Positions 35,448 through 45,254 of a stretch of DNA of 64,000 bases are shown here, piece after piece. The notes beneath the pieces are model-generated. The model had not been told where the DNA came from and did no database searches. It was given only the letters and a program-made list of their open reading frames with translations. Both the position numbers and the translations under genes were made by a program. Numbering within the stretch: the first letter of the stretch is position 1; each line of letters begins with the position of its first letter. The DNA is from Cristatella mucedo. Lineage: Eukaryota > Bryozoa > Phylactolaemata > Cristatellidae. The DNA is taken from NCBI GenBank assembly GCA_009760855.2, contig WPIO01000083.1:1-64000 (forward strand), read 5' to 3'.

Positions 35448-35493
35448 CTTCGCTGTCCTTGAACTTCTTTACTGCTACAACTTCGCCTGTGTC
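35448..35493 (-). CDS. CDKL5: CDKL5-like exon with catalytic VAVK lysine (human exon 4 equivalent)
   Basis: This 46-nt exon follows TTTTCAG and ends at GAAG|GTTCGT. It encodes DTGEVVAVKKFKDSE plus one base of the next codon. The lysine of VAVK, residue 33 of the model, is the ATP-anchoring lysine (K42 in human numbering). Length and phase match human c.100-145. The donor GTTCGT is a weak match to consensus, but the protein match leaves little doubt. Confidence 0.93.
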
Positions 35494-35649
35494 CTGAAAA
35501 GTAAAATAATTGTAATTAAATGCAGGAAAATATAAAAGTCCAATGTGAATGGCAACAAACGGTCCGGCATTTTGCATCACGATATTCTGCATTTGCATTC
35601 GGATAAGTGTCTAACTTCGGCACTGGCCAGTCATTAGAACCTCTCGACG

Positions 35650-35700
35650 AGTGAGATTGACTGGGTCGCCCCAGTGGCAGAGTGGTTAGTGTCGTGGCCA
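35650..35700 (+). repeat. tRNA-like fragment
   Basis: GTCGCCCCAGTGGCAGAGTG, then GTTAGTGTCGTGGCC, matches a tRNA D arm with an A box (TGGCAGAGTGGTTA). No B box follows, so it is a SINE or tRNA remnant. Confidence 0.5.
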
Positions 35701-36213
35701 ATCCTATTACTCACTTTTAGTTCACTTCTCGTCTCTTCTCGATTTGACCTCTACTTACTCCCCTGGCGTGCCATCGTAACACCCGCTCCTCCGACTATGG
35801 CTGCTAAGCGATGTCTCTAGGCAACCTAAATTCCTTCAGTGACCTAACCTTTAGTTCCGATACACCTAACTCCCGGAGCTCTCTAGGTATCACCAATAAC
35901 AATAATAATACCTTTATAAATCTCCCATGGAGAAATTAAACTATGTCTGGGCACTTTACATATGTTATGAAGGAAGCGTGCCAACATGATAGGATGAGTA
36001 AGAATGTGCACAGTGTCAGCACCCCTAAGCACACAAAGGACAACTCACGAGGAAATGCTGTGAAGAGCAAGTGCGTTTTTAGCTTTTTTTAAATATCACT
36101 CTGTGGATTTCATGTCCTCAGTCTGGAATGAGTTCCAGGCTTTGGTAGCAAACAAAGTAAGGGCACTGTCTCAAAATAATTTAAGGTTATTTCAATGCAT
36201 ACCCGACATAAAA

Positions 36214-36262
36214 ATCTCATTTGTGTAGCGGCACAAGTGCCTTAGCAGCTATCACCATGAAA
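36214..36262 (-). repeat. SINE-1 body scrap
   Basis: AATCTCATTTGTGTAGCGGC and AGTGCCTTAGCAGCTATCAC match the SINE-1 3' body, inside a LINE A copy. Confidence 0.55.
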
Positions 36263-37299
36263 AGATTGCTTTTCAACTTGAGTCAGAGGAGAGGGTGGCA
36301 TGATGCCAAGCCATATTAGAGAGTAGTTCTGATAGGTTGGCTGAAGCAAGAAAATTAAGAGACGCAAAAGTGAGTGAAAAAACCTAGAAGTGAGGAGTCT
36401 GCTTGATAGGGAGCCACTGCTGATCGTGAAAAGTCATGCGACGCGGCAACCGAGAAACTAAGGGCTGACAAGCCTGGCGGCAGAGTTTGGCACCACCTGT
36501 ACGGACCTTATGTCACAGACTGGTAGACCTGCAAACTGTGACATGCAGAAGTCGAGAAGCGATATCACAGATGCGTGGACCAACTTGGATGCATTATCAC
36601 TGTGTAAGCAGGCCCATATTTTCGAAGTGTTACCCAGCTGAAATTAGGTAAGCTCGACTGAGGGGCTAAAGAGGTCGTCTAGTAAAAGGTCACTTTGAAG
36701 CAGGACACCCAGATTTCGTGTAGGTGCTACAGGAGAAATGCTGGCAGAGCCCGTTTAAAGGACGGGTTTTCAAATTTCTGAGCCGCACCAGCCTCTAACT
36801 GTTGAGCTGGTTTTATCGTAATTCAAGAAAATTTTCTCTCATCCAAAACCGGATGACAGCAATGCATGCAGCAAGTGGGTTAAGAGAGTTTGACTTGCTG
36901 GAAGGGATTGAAGCACACGCACAGCCGAGCGTCATCGGCAAGGAAATAAAATCCTACATTAAGCATGACGATTACATCGGCAAGAATGGAGAGTATAAAT
37001 TGCACAAAGAAGCGGACCAAGCACAGAGCCTAGGGTACTCTTATTTTATAGACTCCTCGGATGATGATTGACAGTCAACATCGGTGCTCTGGAATCTCCT
37101 ACTTGGATATAATCTGAACAATTTCAGTGCAGCGCCAGGGGTGTTAAGGCGAAATGAGAGGCGCTCGAGAAAGACTTGTCGATCGATAGTATCAAACGCA
37201 GCCAAAAGATCAAGAAAAACTAGCAGAGAGATTACATAAGTGTGCATTTCTGAGAAAGTTGGTAATGCCGAAGTAATGCTTACTCAGTGGAGTGATACA

Positions 37300-37375
37300 A
37301 TAATAATGCACTTGATAAAGCATACTCAGAGAACTTAATCTCTCTATAAGTGCTTTACATTTGCTATTTATTAGC
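37300..37375 (-). mobile_element. LINE A 3' tail inserted in another LINE A
   Basis: AATAATAATGCACTTGATAA and AGCATACTCAGAGAACTTAA with CTATAAGTGCTTTACATTTG form a hairpin and tail located in the middle of an RT coding region of the same family and orientation. Confidence 0.7.
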
Positions 37376-37538
37376 TTTAAAATCTGACAGTTCTTACTTG
37401 CTACGATTGAGGTTTGTATACAAGAGTTTAGCTGCGTTGCCACTGCTCGCTCCATTGTCTTTGATAGGAACGGCAGCAGGGAGACTTGCAAAGTTACTTA
37501 AGTTCTCCTGGTCTAGTATCGCCTTCTGAATAAATCCC

Positions 37539-38000
37539 TGCGACCCCCCCCCCCCCTCCCGCACGACCTGTCGTCAGGCTGGGTAGCGCGACCAAGCAAC
37601 AAGTCTGCTGGCTCCAACACCAAGCACTTTATTCAGCATTCAGAAAACCACGCCGGCCAAGCCCAGCCTAGCACTCTAGAAGGCTGGCGGTGTCGAGGGC
37701 CCTCCCTTTGCCTCTTCTACTCCGTCGGCAGCTCTAATATTCCATGCATGCTGCGTTTTTGCACTGTCGAGGCATTGTTCGTTCCGAACCGACCCGACAG
37801 TTGGCGGCAGTTTGTGGTTGATGGATGTTCCCCACAGATGCCGCCAATGGATAGATTTGGGCAGGACTACCGAGTCATCTGTCGCGATCCGTTGTCCGCT
37901 CCTCCGTCGCTCCAGAGCCTGAGGCTGCTTAGGCAGTCTGAGCCCTCGTAGGGCCTCCACCCAGTGCTCGCAGGCTGCTGTGTCATTTTCCCTAGCAACA
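37539..38000 (-). mobile_element. Second solo LTR, related to 34179-34606
   Basis: It shares long blocks with the first LTR (for example GACTGCCTAAGCAGCC, GGGCTTGGCCGGCGTG and AATAAAGTGCTTGG on the minus strand) and has TG...CA ends (TGTTGCTAGG and GTCGCA). A C13 run near its end adds length. It interrupts a LINE A coding region. The target duplication is not clear. Confidence 0.75.
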
Positions 38001-38217
38001 CCCTTTTTGAAAGATATAGGGTCAAGATACGAGGCTCGGGACAGATTCATTATTTTTGTTATGCATAAGATGCAAGACGATCCCTGATATTTAAAGCTAA
38101 TCTAAAACCCTGCTCATTCGTTACAGCTCGCTCCCATTAAAAATTATTTGCTTACTCACATGTGCAGCAAACATATAGTTAATGGCACTAATCGGTCTAT
38201 GTTTCCTTTCTATTCTA

Positions 38218-38280
38218 TGTAGATTGCCTAGAAAGAGATTTGGTTCTCTGAGGGCGATACCCAACGGTATCATTTTTACG
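38218..38280 (+). mobile_element. LINE A 3' tail scrap
   Basis: TAGATTGCCTAGAAAGAGAT and TTGGTTCTCTGAGGGCGATA match the terminal hairpin. Confidence 0.6.
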
Positions 38281-38806
38281 GTTCGTTAGTGTTAAAATGC
38301 TATTGCAGGCTAGGATGCACCGCGCAATAATCTTTTTTGGGTTATGATTCATCGAAAATCGACTTACACGCCCGGAAACTAATCGGGCTGCAGATATTGT
38401 GTGGCATTTGACATTTCAACATGCATTGAGCCAAAAAAGTGCCACCTCCAGGTCGCACTTCAGCGAAACGCGTCCTTCGTCGCCTGCGACCAAGGCTGTG
38501 AGAATTCCTCTTAGCTTAAAATTGCTTGACAAAGTAAGTCTAAAGTACAATCGTTTGACTAGCAAGGAAATTCTGACGCAGATTCCCACACAATTCGATA
38601 ACTTTGATAGCAATCTTCAACGTTAATGTATGCCCAAACTGATCACAGTAAACTGTATAAATACGAAGGGCATATTCAACAAGCTTAAAACATTGATTGG
38701 TTCATTGAACATTGAACATGCGAGTACGAGAAGGCGTGAAAGCGTATTCTCTTTAAATTACAGGTTTAGAAACTATGTATGATCAATAATTCAATTCATA
38801 TCTAAC

Positions 38807-38841
38807 CTTGTGTCGACACTTGAGGACGATTCCATAAGCGC
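38807..38841 (-). CDS. CDKL5: CDKL5-like 35-nt micro-exon (human exon 3 equivalent)
   Basis: This 35-nt exon is flanked by TATTTTCAG and AAG|GTTAGA. It completes the glycine loop and reads (G)AYGIVLKCRHK, against AYGVVLKCRHK in human. The size and both phases match human c.65-99. It is too short for ORF-based gene finders and was found by looking for the missing piece between its neighbours. Confidence 0.93.
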
Positions 38842-39186
38842 CTGAAAATAAAGAAGTGAAACCGTCAGAGTCTGCGTAGCTTGGTCTCGGAAATTCTAAT
38901 CGGGATTGAATTAATAAAGCGATTTTCAAATGCATTCTGAAAGTGAGAGCGATAACCATGATTGAAGTTTAGTGCTTTCAGTCGCGAAAGCTAGCCATCA
39001 ATCGAATTTGATCGTGCTCGCAAAACATTAAGACTATAATTCAGACAAACAAGTGTTTCCATGGTTCCGTTAGTAAAATTAAATTGCCTTTCGCATATGT
39101 ACAACGATTTTGTGATTAAAAAAGACACTCAAATGTGCCTATGAAGAAGCAGTATTCTGTTCATATAAGGAATAGCGAAACGCCGA

Positions 39187-39245
39187 GCTGGTTTGGTCCA
39201 CCGGTTGAGGTGCTCGCCCCGAGCAAGGTCTCGCTGAGGTCGCAA
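39187..39245 (+). repeat. SINE-2 tRNA-like head
   Basis: GAGCTGGTTTGGTCCACCGG, TTGAGGTGCTCGCCCCGAGC and AAGGTCTCGCTGAGGT match the SINE-2 head at 44720-44800 (minus strand). The tail half is diverged or absent. Confidence 0.55.
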
Positions 39246-39360
39246 ATGAATTATATTTATTATATTTTAAGAAGCACCCTAATGATTTCCTGGGGAGCTA
39301 AGTCAGAGTCCACGATTTCTACCTTCAGCTGTAAAGAACTCTTACGCTTTCTTTGTCTAT

Positions 39361-39560
39361 AATAATAATAATAATAATACACTTGATATAGCGCCCTCAG
39401 AGAACTCAATCGCTTTCTAGACACTTTACATTTGCTGCAAAGGAAGCACGATCAAATGGTTAGTGGTGGTATCCTGAATAAGCAACAAAAATAACATGGT
39501 TATGGACGGCATGCACAGGTTCAGCATGCAAGTATGGTTAGTGGCAACATGCACAGTGTC
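39361..39560 (-). mobile_element. LINE A 3' tail
   Basis: An (AAT)n run, then the hairpin and about 130 bp of LINE A 3' non-coding sequence reversed. Confidence 0.75.
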
Positions 39561-39564
39561 TATA

Positions 39565-40420
39565 AAATCTCTATCCCATACCATTATTCTCGGTTCGTAA
39601 GCTTAGTCTTGCTCTATTCATAGCCCTAGCATTTGTAGCGACGTGAATTGAATGAATCAAGCTAATGGCAATCATCGTGAGGTCACCTGCCATTTCTAAA
39701 CTACTTCGACTGCATTTCTGCATGAAAAACGTTAGTGAAATGCATGCTCCTCCTAATACGCATTGACACACTATTGCAGCACGTACACACTATCCCAGAG
39801 CGCACGCGAGCACACGCACTCTTGTGGTCACACTCACACACATACGAATATACACGTAGATCATATAGCATACACATTATACATATGCATTTAATTCGTG
39901 CGGTATAGACGAAGTGTATAAGCGAAGCTTGCCAATAAATGGTATGCTTACCCCCATACTGCAGATGTACTATTATGCAATAAAGAAATTAGTCGGTCTC
40001 ACTTTATATATAAATTATTCAACTAACTGTCCTCATAAGAAAAGAATATTCTCAAATTGTTGCTTAAATTTCTTATAATAAACAATACGATGTGAAATAA
40101 CGATTATCCAATAGCATTTCGGAGATTGCGGCCGTCTAAATAACATGTTCGAGAAGTTGTGCGTTATGAAACTGTGAACGTCATGACTAAAGATGGCAAC
40201 GACGTACTTTGAAGTAGCTCCCCAATGGACCTTTCTTTTTTTAATGTGTGCTTTGCTTACGAATACCTGACAGGGTTAGTGTTACAAACCGAGGACCCTA
40301 CTAGTCAGCCAATGACCGCGAGTCTTTTGTGCTCGCTAGTAGCATGCTTGACTTGCATACAAGCATAGACTCTCACCGCCCGATCAGTTAGCGCATTTAG
40401 CCAATCGTTTGGGCCGCTCT
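39565..40420. other. Kinase first-coding intron sequence, nothing recognised
   Basis: Includes a CA/AC-rich patch (39780-39860). No exon or repeat family was identified. Confidence 0.45.
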
Positions 40421-40424
40421 GATA

Positions 40425-40800
40425 AAAATAATGATAATAATATTATTAATAATAAATTTGTATAGCACCCTCAGAGAACTGGATCTTTTTCTAAGTACTA
40501 CATCAGCTGTATGGAAAGCATCATCAAATTATTGGTGGTAACATCCGCAAGCAGTAGTCATAGTGTACGCACGCAAATGCTGCACACGAAGAACAAATCA
40601 CAAGAAAACCGTTAAATTCTGTAATAAACAGGTATGTTTTAAGGCTTTTCTTTCAATTTATTCATGTCAGGGAACGGCGTGACATTCGTCGGGAGTGAGT
40701 TCGAGGCTTTAGAAGCATACGAATTAAAGGTATGGTCTCCTACTTCGTCCAATCACCTCAGATGTGACAGACCTACTCAGCTCTCGTTCTCGAATCCTCA
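40425..40800 (-). mobile_element. LINE A 3' copy
   Basis: An ATT-rich start, TATAGCACCCTCAGAGAACT, diverged 3' non-coding sequence, then GGAGTGAGTTCGAGGCTTTA matching the RT end reversed. Confidence 0.65.
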
Positions 40801-40978
40801 TCCCGTCAACAAAATAATTGCATGCGGACTGAATGACAGCGACGGCTGAGCAGACATTTCCCACTATCTACCAATGCTCATTACCTACCGAGCAATGCCC
40901 ATTGCCGTCGGCTATGCGTGTACGTGTGTGTACCCGCGCACGCATTTGTGAGTAAAAGAACTAGTTGCTGCTGATCTG

Positions 40979-41146
40979 GCTGGTTTGGCCCAGAAGTTAA
41001 AGTCCTAACCTCGAACCAAGGTCAAGGTGAATACATTTGAAGACGAAGGTCGTGGGCTCGAGCTCCATGGCTTATGTGAAGTGCCCAAGTAGAGACTAAG
41101 TTCTCTTAGGGCACTATGCAACTGCATTATATTATTTTATTTTGTT
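40979..41146 (+). repeat. SINE-2: tRNA-like head joined to LINE A 3' hairpin
   Basis: The head TGGCTGGTTTGGCCCAGAAG, TTAAAGTCCTAACCTCGAAC and a B-box-like GTCGTGGGCTCGAGCTCC is followed by TATGTGAAGTGCCCAAGTAG, AGACTAAGTTCTCTTAGGGC, ACTATGCAA and an ATT tail. The tail equals the LINE A terminal hairpin. The same junction occurs on the minus strand at 44650-44800 and 60452-60550. Confidence 0.7.
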
Positions 41147-41149
41147 ATG

Positions 41150-42460
41150 CCCTGGTCCCGGATTTACTATGCCTATTCTTGCTGAAGAATTGATTGGAAA
41201 TTCTTTGGGTTTTCTCCGCGCCAAAGTAACGCCATTTCTTAAGAATTTCATTTTAATCACCGGGCAAGTATGACATTACTCTATAGTTTTGTATTCGCTT
41301 CTGAGCACTTGTCAAAAGTTAAAAACGTGCGGTTTATACTTTCCATCCAATATAACTGATCAAATAACTTTCAGATATAAAATCAAAGTCTCTAAACGAA
41401 GACACGGAGCACAACGCAGCCACCTGTACGTAACAGTATCTGCAGATGATTGATTCAGCTATTACTTCGACAAAGTTGCATTACTAGCTTTAACTACGGT
41501 TCTGTCCCTATAAATTGCTTGAGTTTTGCTACTACTGCTTTAACAGCTCCTGGTCATGAATGTTGACATTCTTTAAACCAACAGAAAGCTCAGAACTGCA
41601 TGAGATTTGCCAGGTAAAGTCCTCCCGAGTTTACACGGATAAGGATATGCATGTTTGTTTGCTTTATTCTGGACCATGCTGACAGAAATTGAGGTTTAAC
41701 ACGCAAATAATAACGCTAGAGCATGTCGGGCTAGTGAGCATACACCGAGTGCCGGTAAATTTCTTTTGTGTTGTGAAAATGCACTGCAGGATAATCGTTT
41801 GGTCCGGTCCTAATTGATAGCCGAAAAATACATTTTAATATTTGAACTGACTCTGATGAAAACTTTGCTGGTGCTATCTTTTAAACTAGCCTCTCAAGAA
41901 GAGATAACGTCTTCTAACAGTGTGCGAGTAGACAATCTTCCTATGTTACTACTCTCTAATAAATTAGCTAAAATCTAGGCAGGTTGGCTCGCTTGCATAT
42001 GGTTCCTGAGAGCTTATACGTGGATAAAGGATTATTGTCAAATATTAGAGAGTAACTAAGTTTCACAGTCGACCGACTCTGTGCCGGGCATCTTATGAAT
42101 TGGTGAACGCCTTTGAAAACTTGAGTTTTTGATAACGGATTGCGATTTTATATTTAGTTTATTTTAAATAATACCACTGGAGTTAAAATGTTCGCTTTCT
42201 CTTTGACTGACGTCAAATTACCAGAAACTTCCGTTTTTGCAATAAGTTACGCAAACTTCCTGATGCCCAGATTTATTTCGAGTGTGCCGCAATAGGTGGC
42301 CGCCTTCAAAGAGAAGAGTGCATGCTCTTAAGAAATGACCGTGCGAACAGTGAGTAATTTTTACTCTCTGCGTCCTTTGCTGATGAATGAATATAATTAT
42401 TTGAAAATCTTCACACACCGCATAGGTCAAGTGCTGGTAGAAGCTTTTACCATGATCTTA
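41150..42460. other. Kinase intron sequence, nothing recognised
   Basis: AT-rich, with no open frame of note and no recognised repeat. Confidence 0.5.
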
Positions 42461-42461
42461 C

Positions 42462-42529
42462 CTTCGCCGACAACGCCGAGTACCTGGTATTTGTTCATGT
42501 CCCCATTACACGGCTACCATGGAAGATAT
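42462..42529 (-). CDS. CDKL5: CDKL5-like exon with start codon (human exon 2 equivalent)
   Basis: The exon follows a TTTTCAG acceptor and ends at a G|GTAAGA donor. The start ATG is at 42498-42496 and begins MNKYQVLGVVGEG, the first half of the glycine-rich ATP-binding loop. The exon ends after the first base of the second loop glycine codon, the same phase as human c.64. Human CDKL5 has nine further residues before the matching MNKFE. Here an in-frame TAG upstream within the exon rules that extension out, so this start is well supported. An out-of-frame ATG 31 nt upstream opens a four-codon uORF (MVAV, then TAA) that stops 7 nt before the start. Confidence 0.88.
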
Positions 42530-43280
42530 CTGAAAAGACATTTTAATTGTAAGCAGCTTGTTGCATTGATGTTACAAATATCTACTAAATTGTATCTTAA
42601 AAGTAATTTGCATTGTATCCGCATTGTTATTACAGCCTAAATTATTAACATTGTAAGAAATTGAGTTACACTGAATGCCTTAATCGGGACATAAGTATAA
42701 GTTGCAAGTTGTGTAGACGTTTTGCTGAAGGCTGTCTTAAAGATTGGCTGATAAGTTTTCTACCTTACGTGTTGAAAAAAATTCCGCATATTCTGGCGTC
42801 CATAACTCCGCTTCCGACTAAAGCAAGTGCTGAGTCGCAGCCTATGACATCGCTTAACAAATCTTCCTAGGCTTCTGTATATTACGAGTCTTAATTCAGT
42901 CTTGGAAAAACAGCTCGTCATCTGAAGACGCATAATACCATTTCTTTGGTTTTCGCTAGTGAAAATACTTAGTCCAGCCATAAAATGGCTTTAATGCTTC
43001 CCTGTATAATGGGCTGTTTAAAAAAATGTCTTGGAAAGCGGCCGTCGGTTGACCAATACCTAACAATCCTGGATTGGGTTCAAAAGTCAAACAAACTATC
43101 GCCCAGTCTCCATTCTTCCTCTTTTGTCTGTAATTCTCGAAAACAGTGTCGCAAAACTGTTTGTGGATTACATTTTCAAGACTTTTTGGCCGAAAAATTT
43201 CAGTCTGAATTAAAACGACATGCCTCCGCTAACAGTGCTCCCCTCCGTGGGATCAACAACATCCTGAGCAGCAACGATAC
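42530..43280. other. Upstream of the kinase start exon, nothing recognised
   Basis: A 100-codon plus-strand frame at 42985-43287 has no family signature. It should lie in the first (5' UTR) intron of the kinase. Confidence 0.45.
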
Positions 43281-43282
43281 TA

Positions 43283-43455
43283 GCTGATTTTTTTATAACG
43301 CAGCCTCTTTTTTTATAGCGACAGTAGAGCCTTTACAGCTATCACCACCACCTGCAGCAGCGATAAAGGATTACCTATCGCAAGATTCAAACCCAAGATC
43401 TCGGGACCGAGGTAGTAAAAGCAACCACCTTACCTAGTTTGCTTTCACGGCTCAC
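43283..43455 (-). repeat. SINE-1, nearly complete
   Basis: On the minus strand it has a head with TTGGGTTTGAATCTTGCGAT (B box) and CTCGGTCCCGAGATC, then GATAGCTGTAAAGGCTCTAC and the body. An extended T run interrupts the 3' end. Confidence 0.7.
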
Positions 43456-43549
43456 CGTACTATAGCGGTAATGTCACTGCACTCAATCTATCAGCTGTGT
43501 TTCACACTATTGATCATGATATCCTAATCACTCATTGAATATTAATTAT

Positions 43550-44136
43550 GCAGTAATAATATTACAGTTGTATCGCGCCATCAGAGAAAATAATGTCTTT
43601 CTTGGCACTTTATATAAGCTGTATAGCTCTACTGTAGCATGTCAATAATGTTAGTGATAACATGAATAGTATCAGCAAGTATAAGCACACAAAGAATAAT
43701 GCATAAGGACTCAGCAAATACTTTGGGGAAAGGCAAATTTTAGCTTTTTTAATTCCATTAAATTAGGGAAAGTCGTGGCTTCAGCTAACAGTGAGCTTCA
43801 GGCTTTGGTAGCATGTGAACTACAGTCATGGTCTCCTAAAGATATGAGGTTAATTCAAGACGCAGATAAACGACTTGAGTCAGAAGAGCGGATGGTACAA
43901 TGCCTAGTCTGATTTGCGAGTAGTTCTGGTAAGTAGATTGGATAAAGAGAATAAAGGAGCCTAAAAGCTGCAGCCAAAATCTTGCAGTAGAATGTCGCTA
44001 TAGAACAAGACATCCGAATTTCGTGTAGCTGTTCAAAGTGGTGGAGCCCATTTTGAGGAATATGTATTCTAATTTGTAAGTAACACTTGGTTTTTCCAGA
44101 ACTAGTAAGTTGTTTTTATCGACATTCAATTTGAGA
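43550..44136 (-). mobile_element. Old LINE A 3' copy
   Basis: ATTACAGTTGTATCGCGCCA and TCAGAGAAAATAATGTCTTT form the tail; further right come RT-end remnants (CATGGTCTCCTAAAGATATG) and GTGTTACTTACAAATTAGAA. It is highly diverged and meets a LINE B copy on the opposite strand at about 44137. Confidence 0.6.
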
Positions 44137-44485
44137 ACAACGATCAGTCTGGTAGAAGAGACACTGGCGTGGTTCGAATTGCACTCGTCCGACCGTGCTC
44201 AGTCCGTGCCGTGTGACTACGGCGTCTTATCTAGCAAACCAGTCATATGCAGAGTTCCTCAAGTTTCCTACGTCTGTCCTTTGCGGTTCTCAACTTACAC
44301 CGGCCACGGTAAAGTGATTCAGTTTCGTGGGATCAGGTTTAACTTATTTGCTTATTATACGAAGCTGTATTTGCCTTTGCCATTTTAACAATCGGAATCA
44401 ACTCCAGCGACCGATTAAGTGAATGCTTGCCTTATAGACATCCGATACCGGATGTCGGCCAATTTCGTTATGCTAAACATAGATA
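44137..44485 (+). mobile_element. LINE B reverse transcriptase core, decayed
   Basis: SLVEETLAWFELHSSDRAQS, ICRVPQVSYVCPLRFSTYTG and RFNLFAYYTKLYLPLPF correspond to the RT palm (usual PQGSVLGPLLF and FHLYADDTQLYLP). The catalytic aspartates are lost (AYYT). It continues to MSANFVMLNIDK before a SINE-1 insertion. The same reading resumes at about 44795 (KDLILQIGYAAAQPSSCARN). Confidence 0.75.
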
Positions 44486-44640
44486 AACGCCAGGGTTAAG
44501 GCGCTCGCTTTCCACAATCATGGTCATGGGATCGAGTTCTGCAGTGGGCGATCATATATTCATCACTTCAAGTGGTAGTGATAGCCGCTAAGGCTCTTCT
44601 GCCGCTATAAAAATGAGGCTATTAAATCAGCTAACCTTAA
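44486..44640 (+). repeat. SINE-1 inserted in LINE B
   Basis: CAGGGTTAAGGCGCTCGCTT and CATGGGATCGAGTTCTGC form the tRNA-like head; GTAGTGATAGCCGCTAAGGC, TCTTCTGCCGCTATAAAAAT and GAGGCTATTAAATCAGCTAA form the body. It lies within a LINE B reading frame. Confidence 0.7.
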
Positions 44641-44649
44641 AAAATATAT

Positions 44650-44800
44650 ATACAAATCATTTGATAGCACCCTAAGATGATTTAATCTCTATTCAGGTGC
44701 CTCACATATGCCACAGGGCTCGAGCCCAATACCTCAGCCAGACCTTGATCGGACGAGAACCTTAACCACTGGGCCGGCCAAACCAGCGAATCCCATGCTT
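44650..44800 (-). repeat. SINE-2 copy
   Basis: Minus strand: GCTGGTTTGGCCGGCCCAGT, GGTTAAGGTTCTCGTCCGAT, then GGGCTCGAGCCCTGTGGC (B box), followed by ATGTGAGGCACCTGAATAGA, GATTAAATCATCTTAGGGTG and CTATCAAATG, the LINE A hairpin tail. It sits next to SINE-1 in the opposite orientation. Confidence 0.7.
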
Positions 44801-44962
44801 GAGGCTGAACCAAAAGACCTTATTCTTCAAATTGGTTATGCTGCAGCGCAACCGTCATCGTGTGCTCGGAATATTAAGATTGGAATCGGAGACAGCGGAG
44901 ATGCAGCACATTATTTCAGTGAGAACGCACGAGAATACCACATATTTGCTACCCCCTAAGGC
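44795..44962 (+). mobile_element. LINE B fragment, continuation
   Basis: EAEPKDLILQIGYAAAQPSS and CARN match the LINE B segment following the RT palm (FALQIGDADVQPSPRARNL at 5970-6110). Confidence 0.65.
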
Positions 44963-45131
44963 TCAAGAGTAGGGCCATAACGTTGTCCTACCATTAGTTT
45001 GGCTCCTATCAACGTTTGCATAAGCGTTGTTCAAGTAAGTATCCGCTTTGAATTGGCTTACATCAGTAACACGAAGTCCGCAACACAATCGTTTAAGCAG
45101 AATGTATAAGACTTAGTAAAACGCGCATTAC

Positions 45132-45251
45132 CTGAATAAATCTCCTCATAGCAGCATGGCCAAGAAATTCCTCCCAATTCTCTCTGTATTGAGAAGCTTC
45201 AATTTTAAGCTCTCTTTTCAGAAACTTTGCGTCCAACCCGTCCGGGTGGAG
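45132..45251 (-). CDS. Candidate internal exon, unknown gene
   Basis: The segment is bounded by GCCGTCCAG and CAG|GTAATG, is phase 0 at both ends and has 40 codons. It reads LHPDGLDAKFLKRELKIEAS, then QYRENWEEFLGHAAMRRFIQ. The balanced charged/aromatic composition looks like a folded domain, unlike nearby repeat ORFs. I do not recognise the family. It cannot be spliced in frame to the kinase start exon, which has an in-frame stop upstream of its ATG. It could belong to a nested gene or an exonised or pseudogenic fragment. Confidence 0.4.
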
Positions 45252-45254
45252 CTG

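Larger units (their letters stand above)
35893..38095 (-). mobile_element. Long decayed LINE A copy with insertions
   Basis: The minus strand carries an ATT tail and hairpin (35893-35965), an RT end with many breaks, FLDLLAAFDTIDRQVFLERL (37160-37230), and FLSKTMERAVATQLNSCIQT up to about 37480. It is interrupted by a SINE-1 scrap (36214-36262), a second LINE A tail (37300-37375) and a solo LTR (37539-38000), after which the RT sequence resumes. It lies in the kinase intron between the exons at 38807 and 35493, in the same orientation as the gene. Confidence 0.75.
18765..42529 (-). other. CDKL5: CDKL5-like kinase gene (exon span)
   Basis: This is the span of the one clearly recognisable cellular gene. 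Nine exons (42529-42462, 38841-38807, 35493-35448, 32828-32692, 32566-32386, 30690-30600, 28963-28774, 28059-27979, 27739-26666) join in phase to 624 codons without a stop. Three proposed 3' exons would bring it to about 906 residues, close to the 960-1030 residues of human CDKL5. Every junction used is GT-AG. Introns range from 125 nt to about 4.1 kb. A 5' non-coding exon must lie to the right of 42529 and was not located; the GC-rich region near 62-64 kb is one possible promoter. CDKL5 is a CMGC serine/threonine kinase acting in the nucleus and cytoplasm, including cilia and neurons in vertebrates. Its identity rests on the kinase domain. The C-terminal region is too low in complexity to compare. 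Confidence 0.9.

Noticed and set aside
42985-43287. 100-codon plus-strand frame
   Set aside because: No recognisable domain and no support from context; likely chance.
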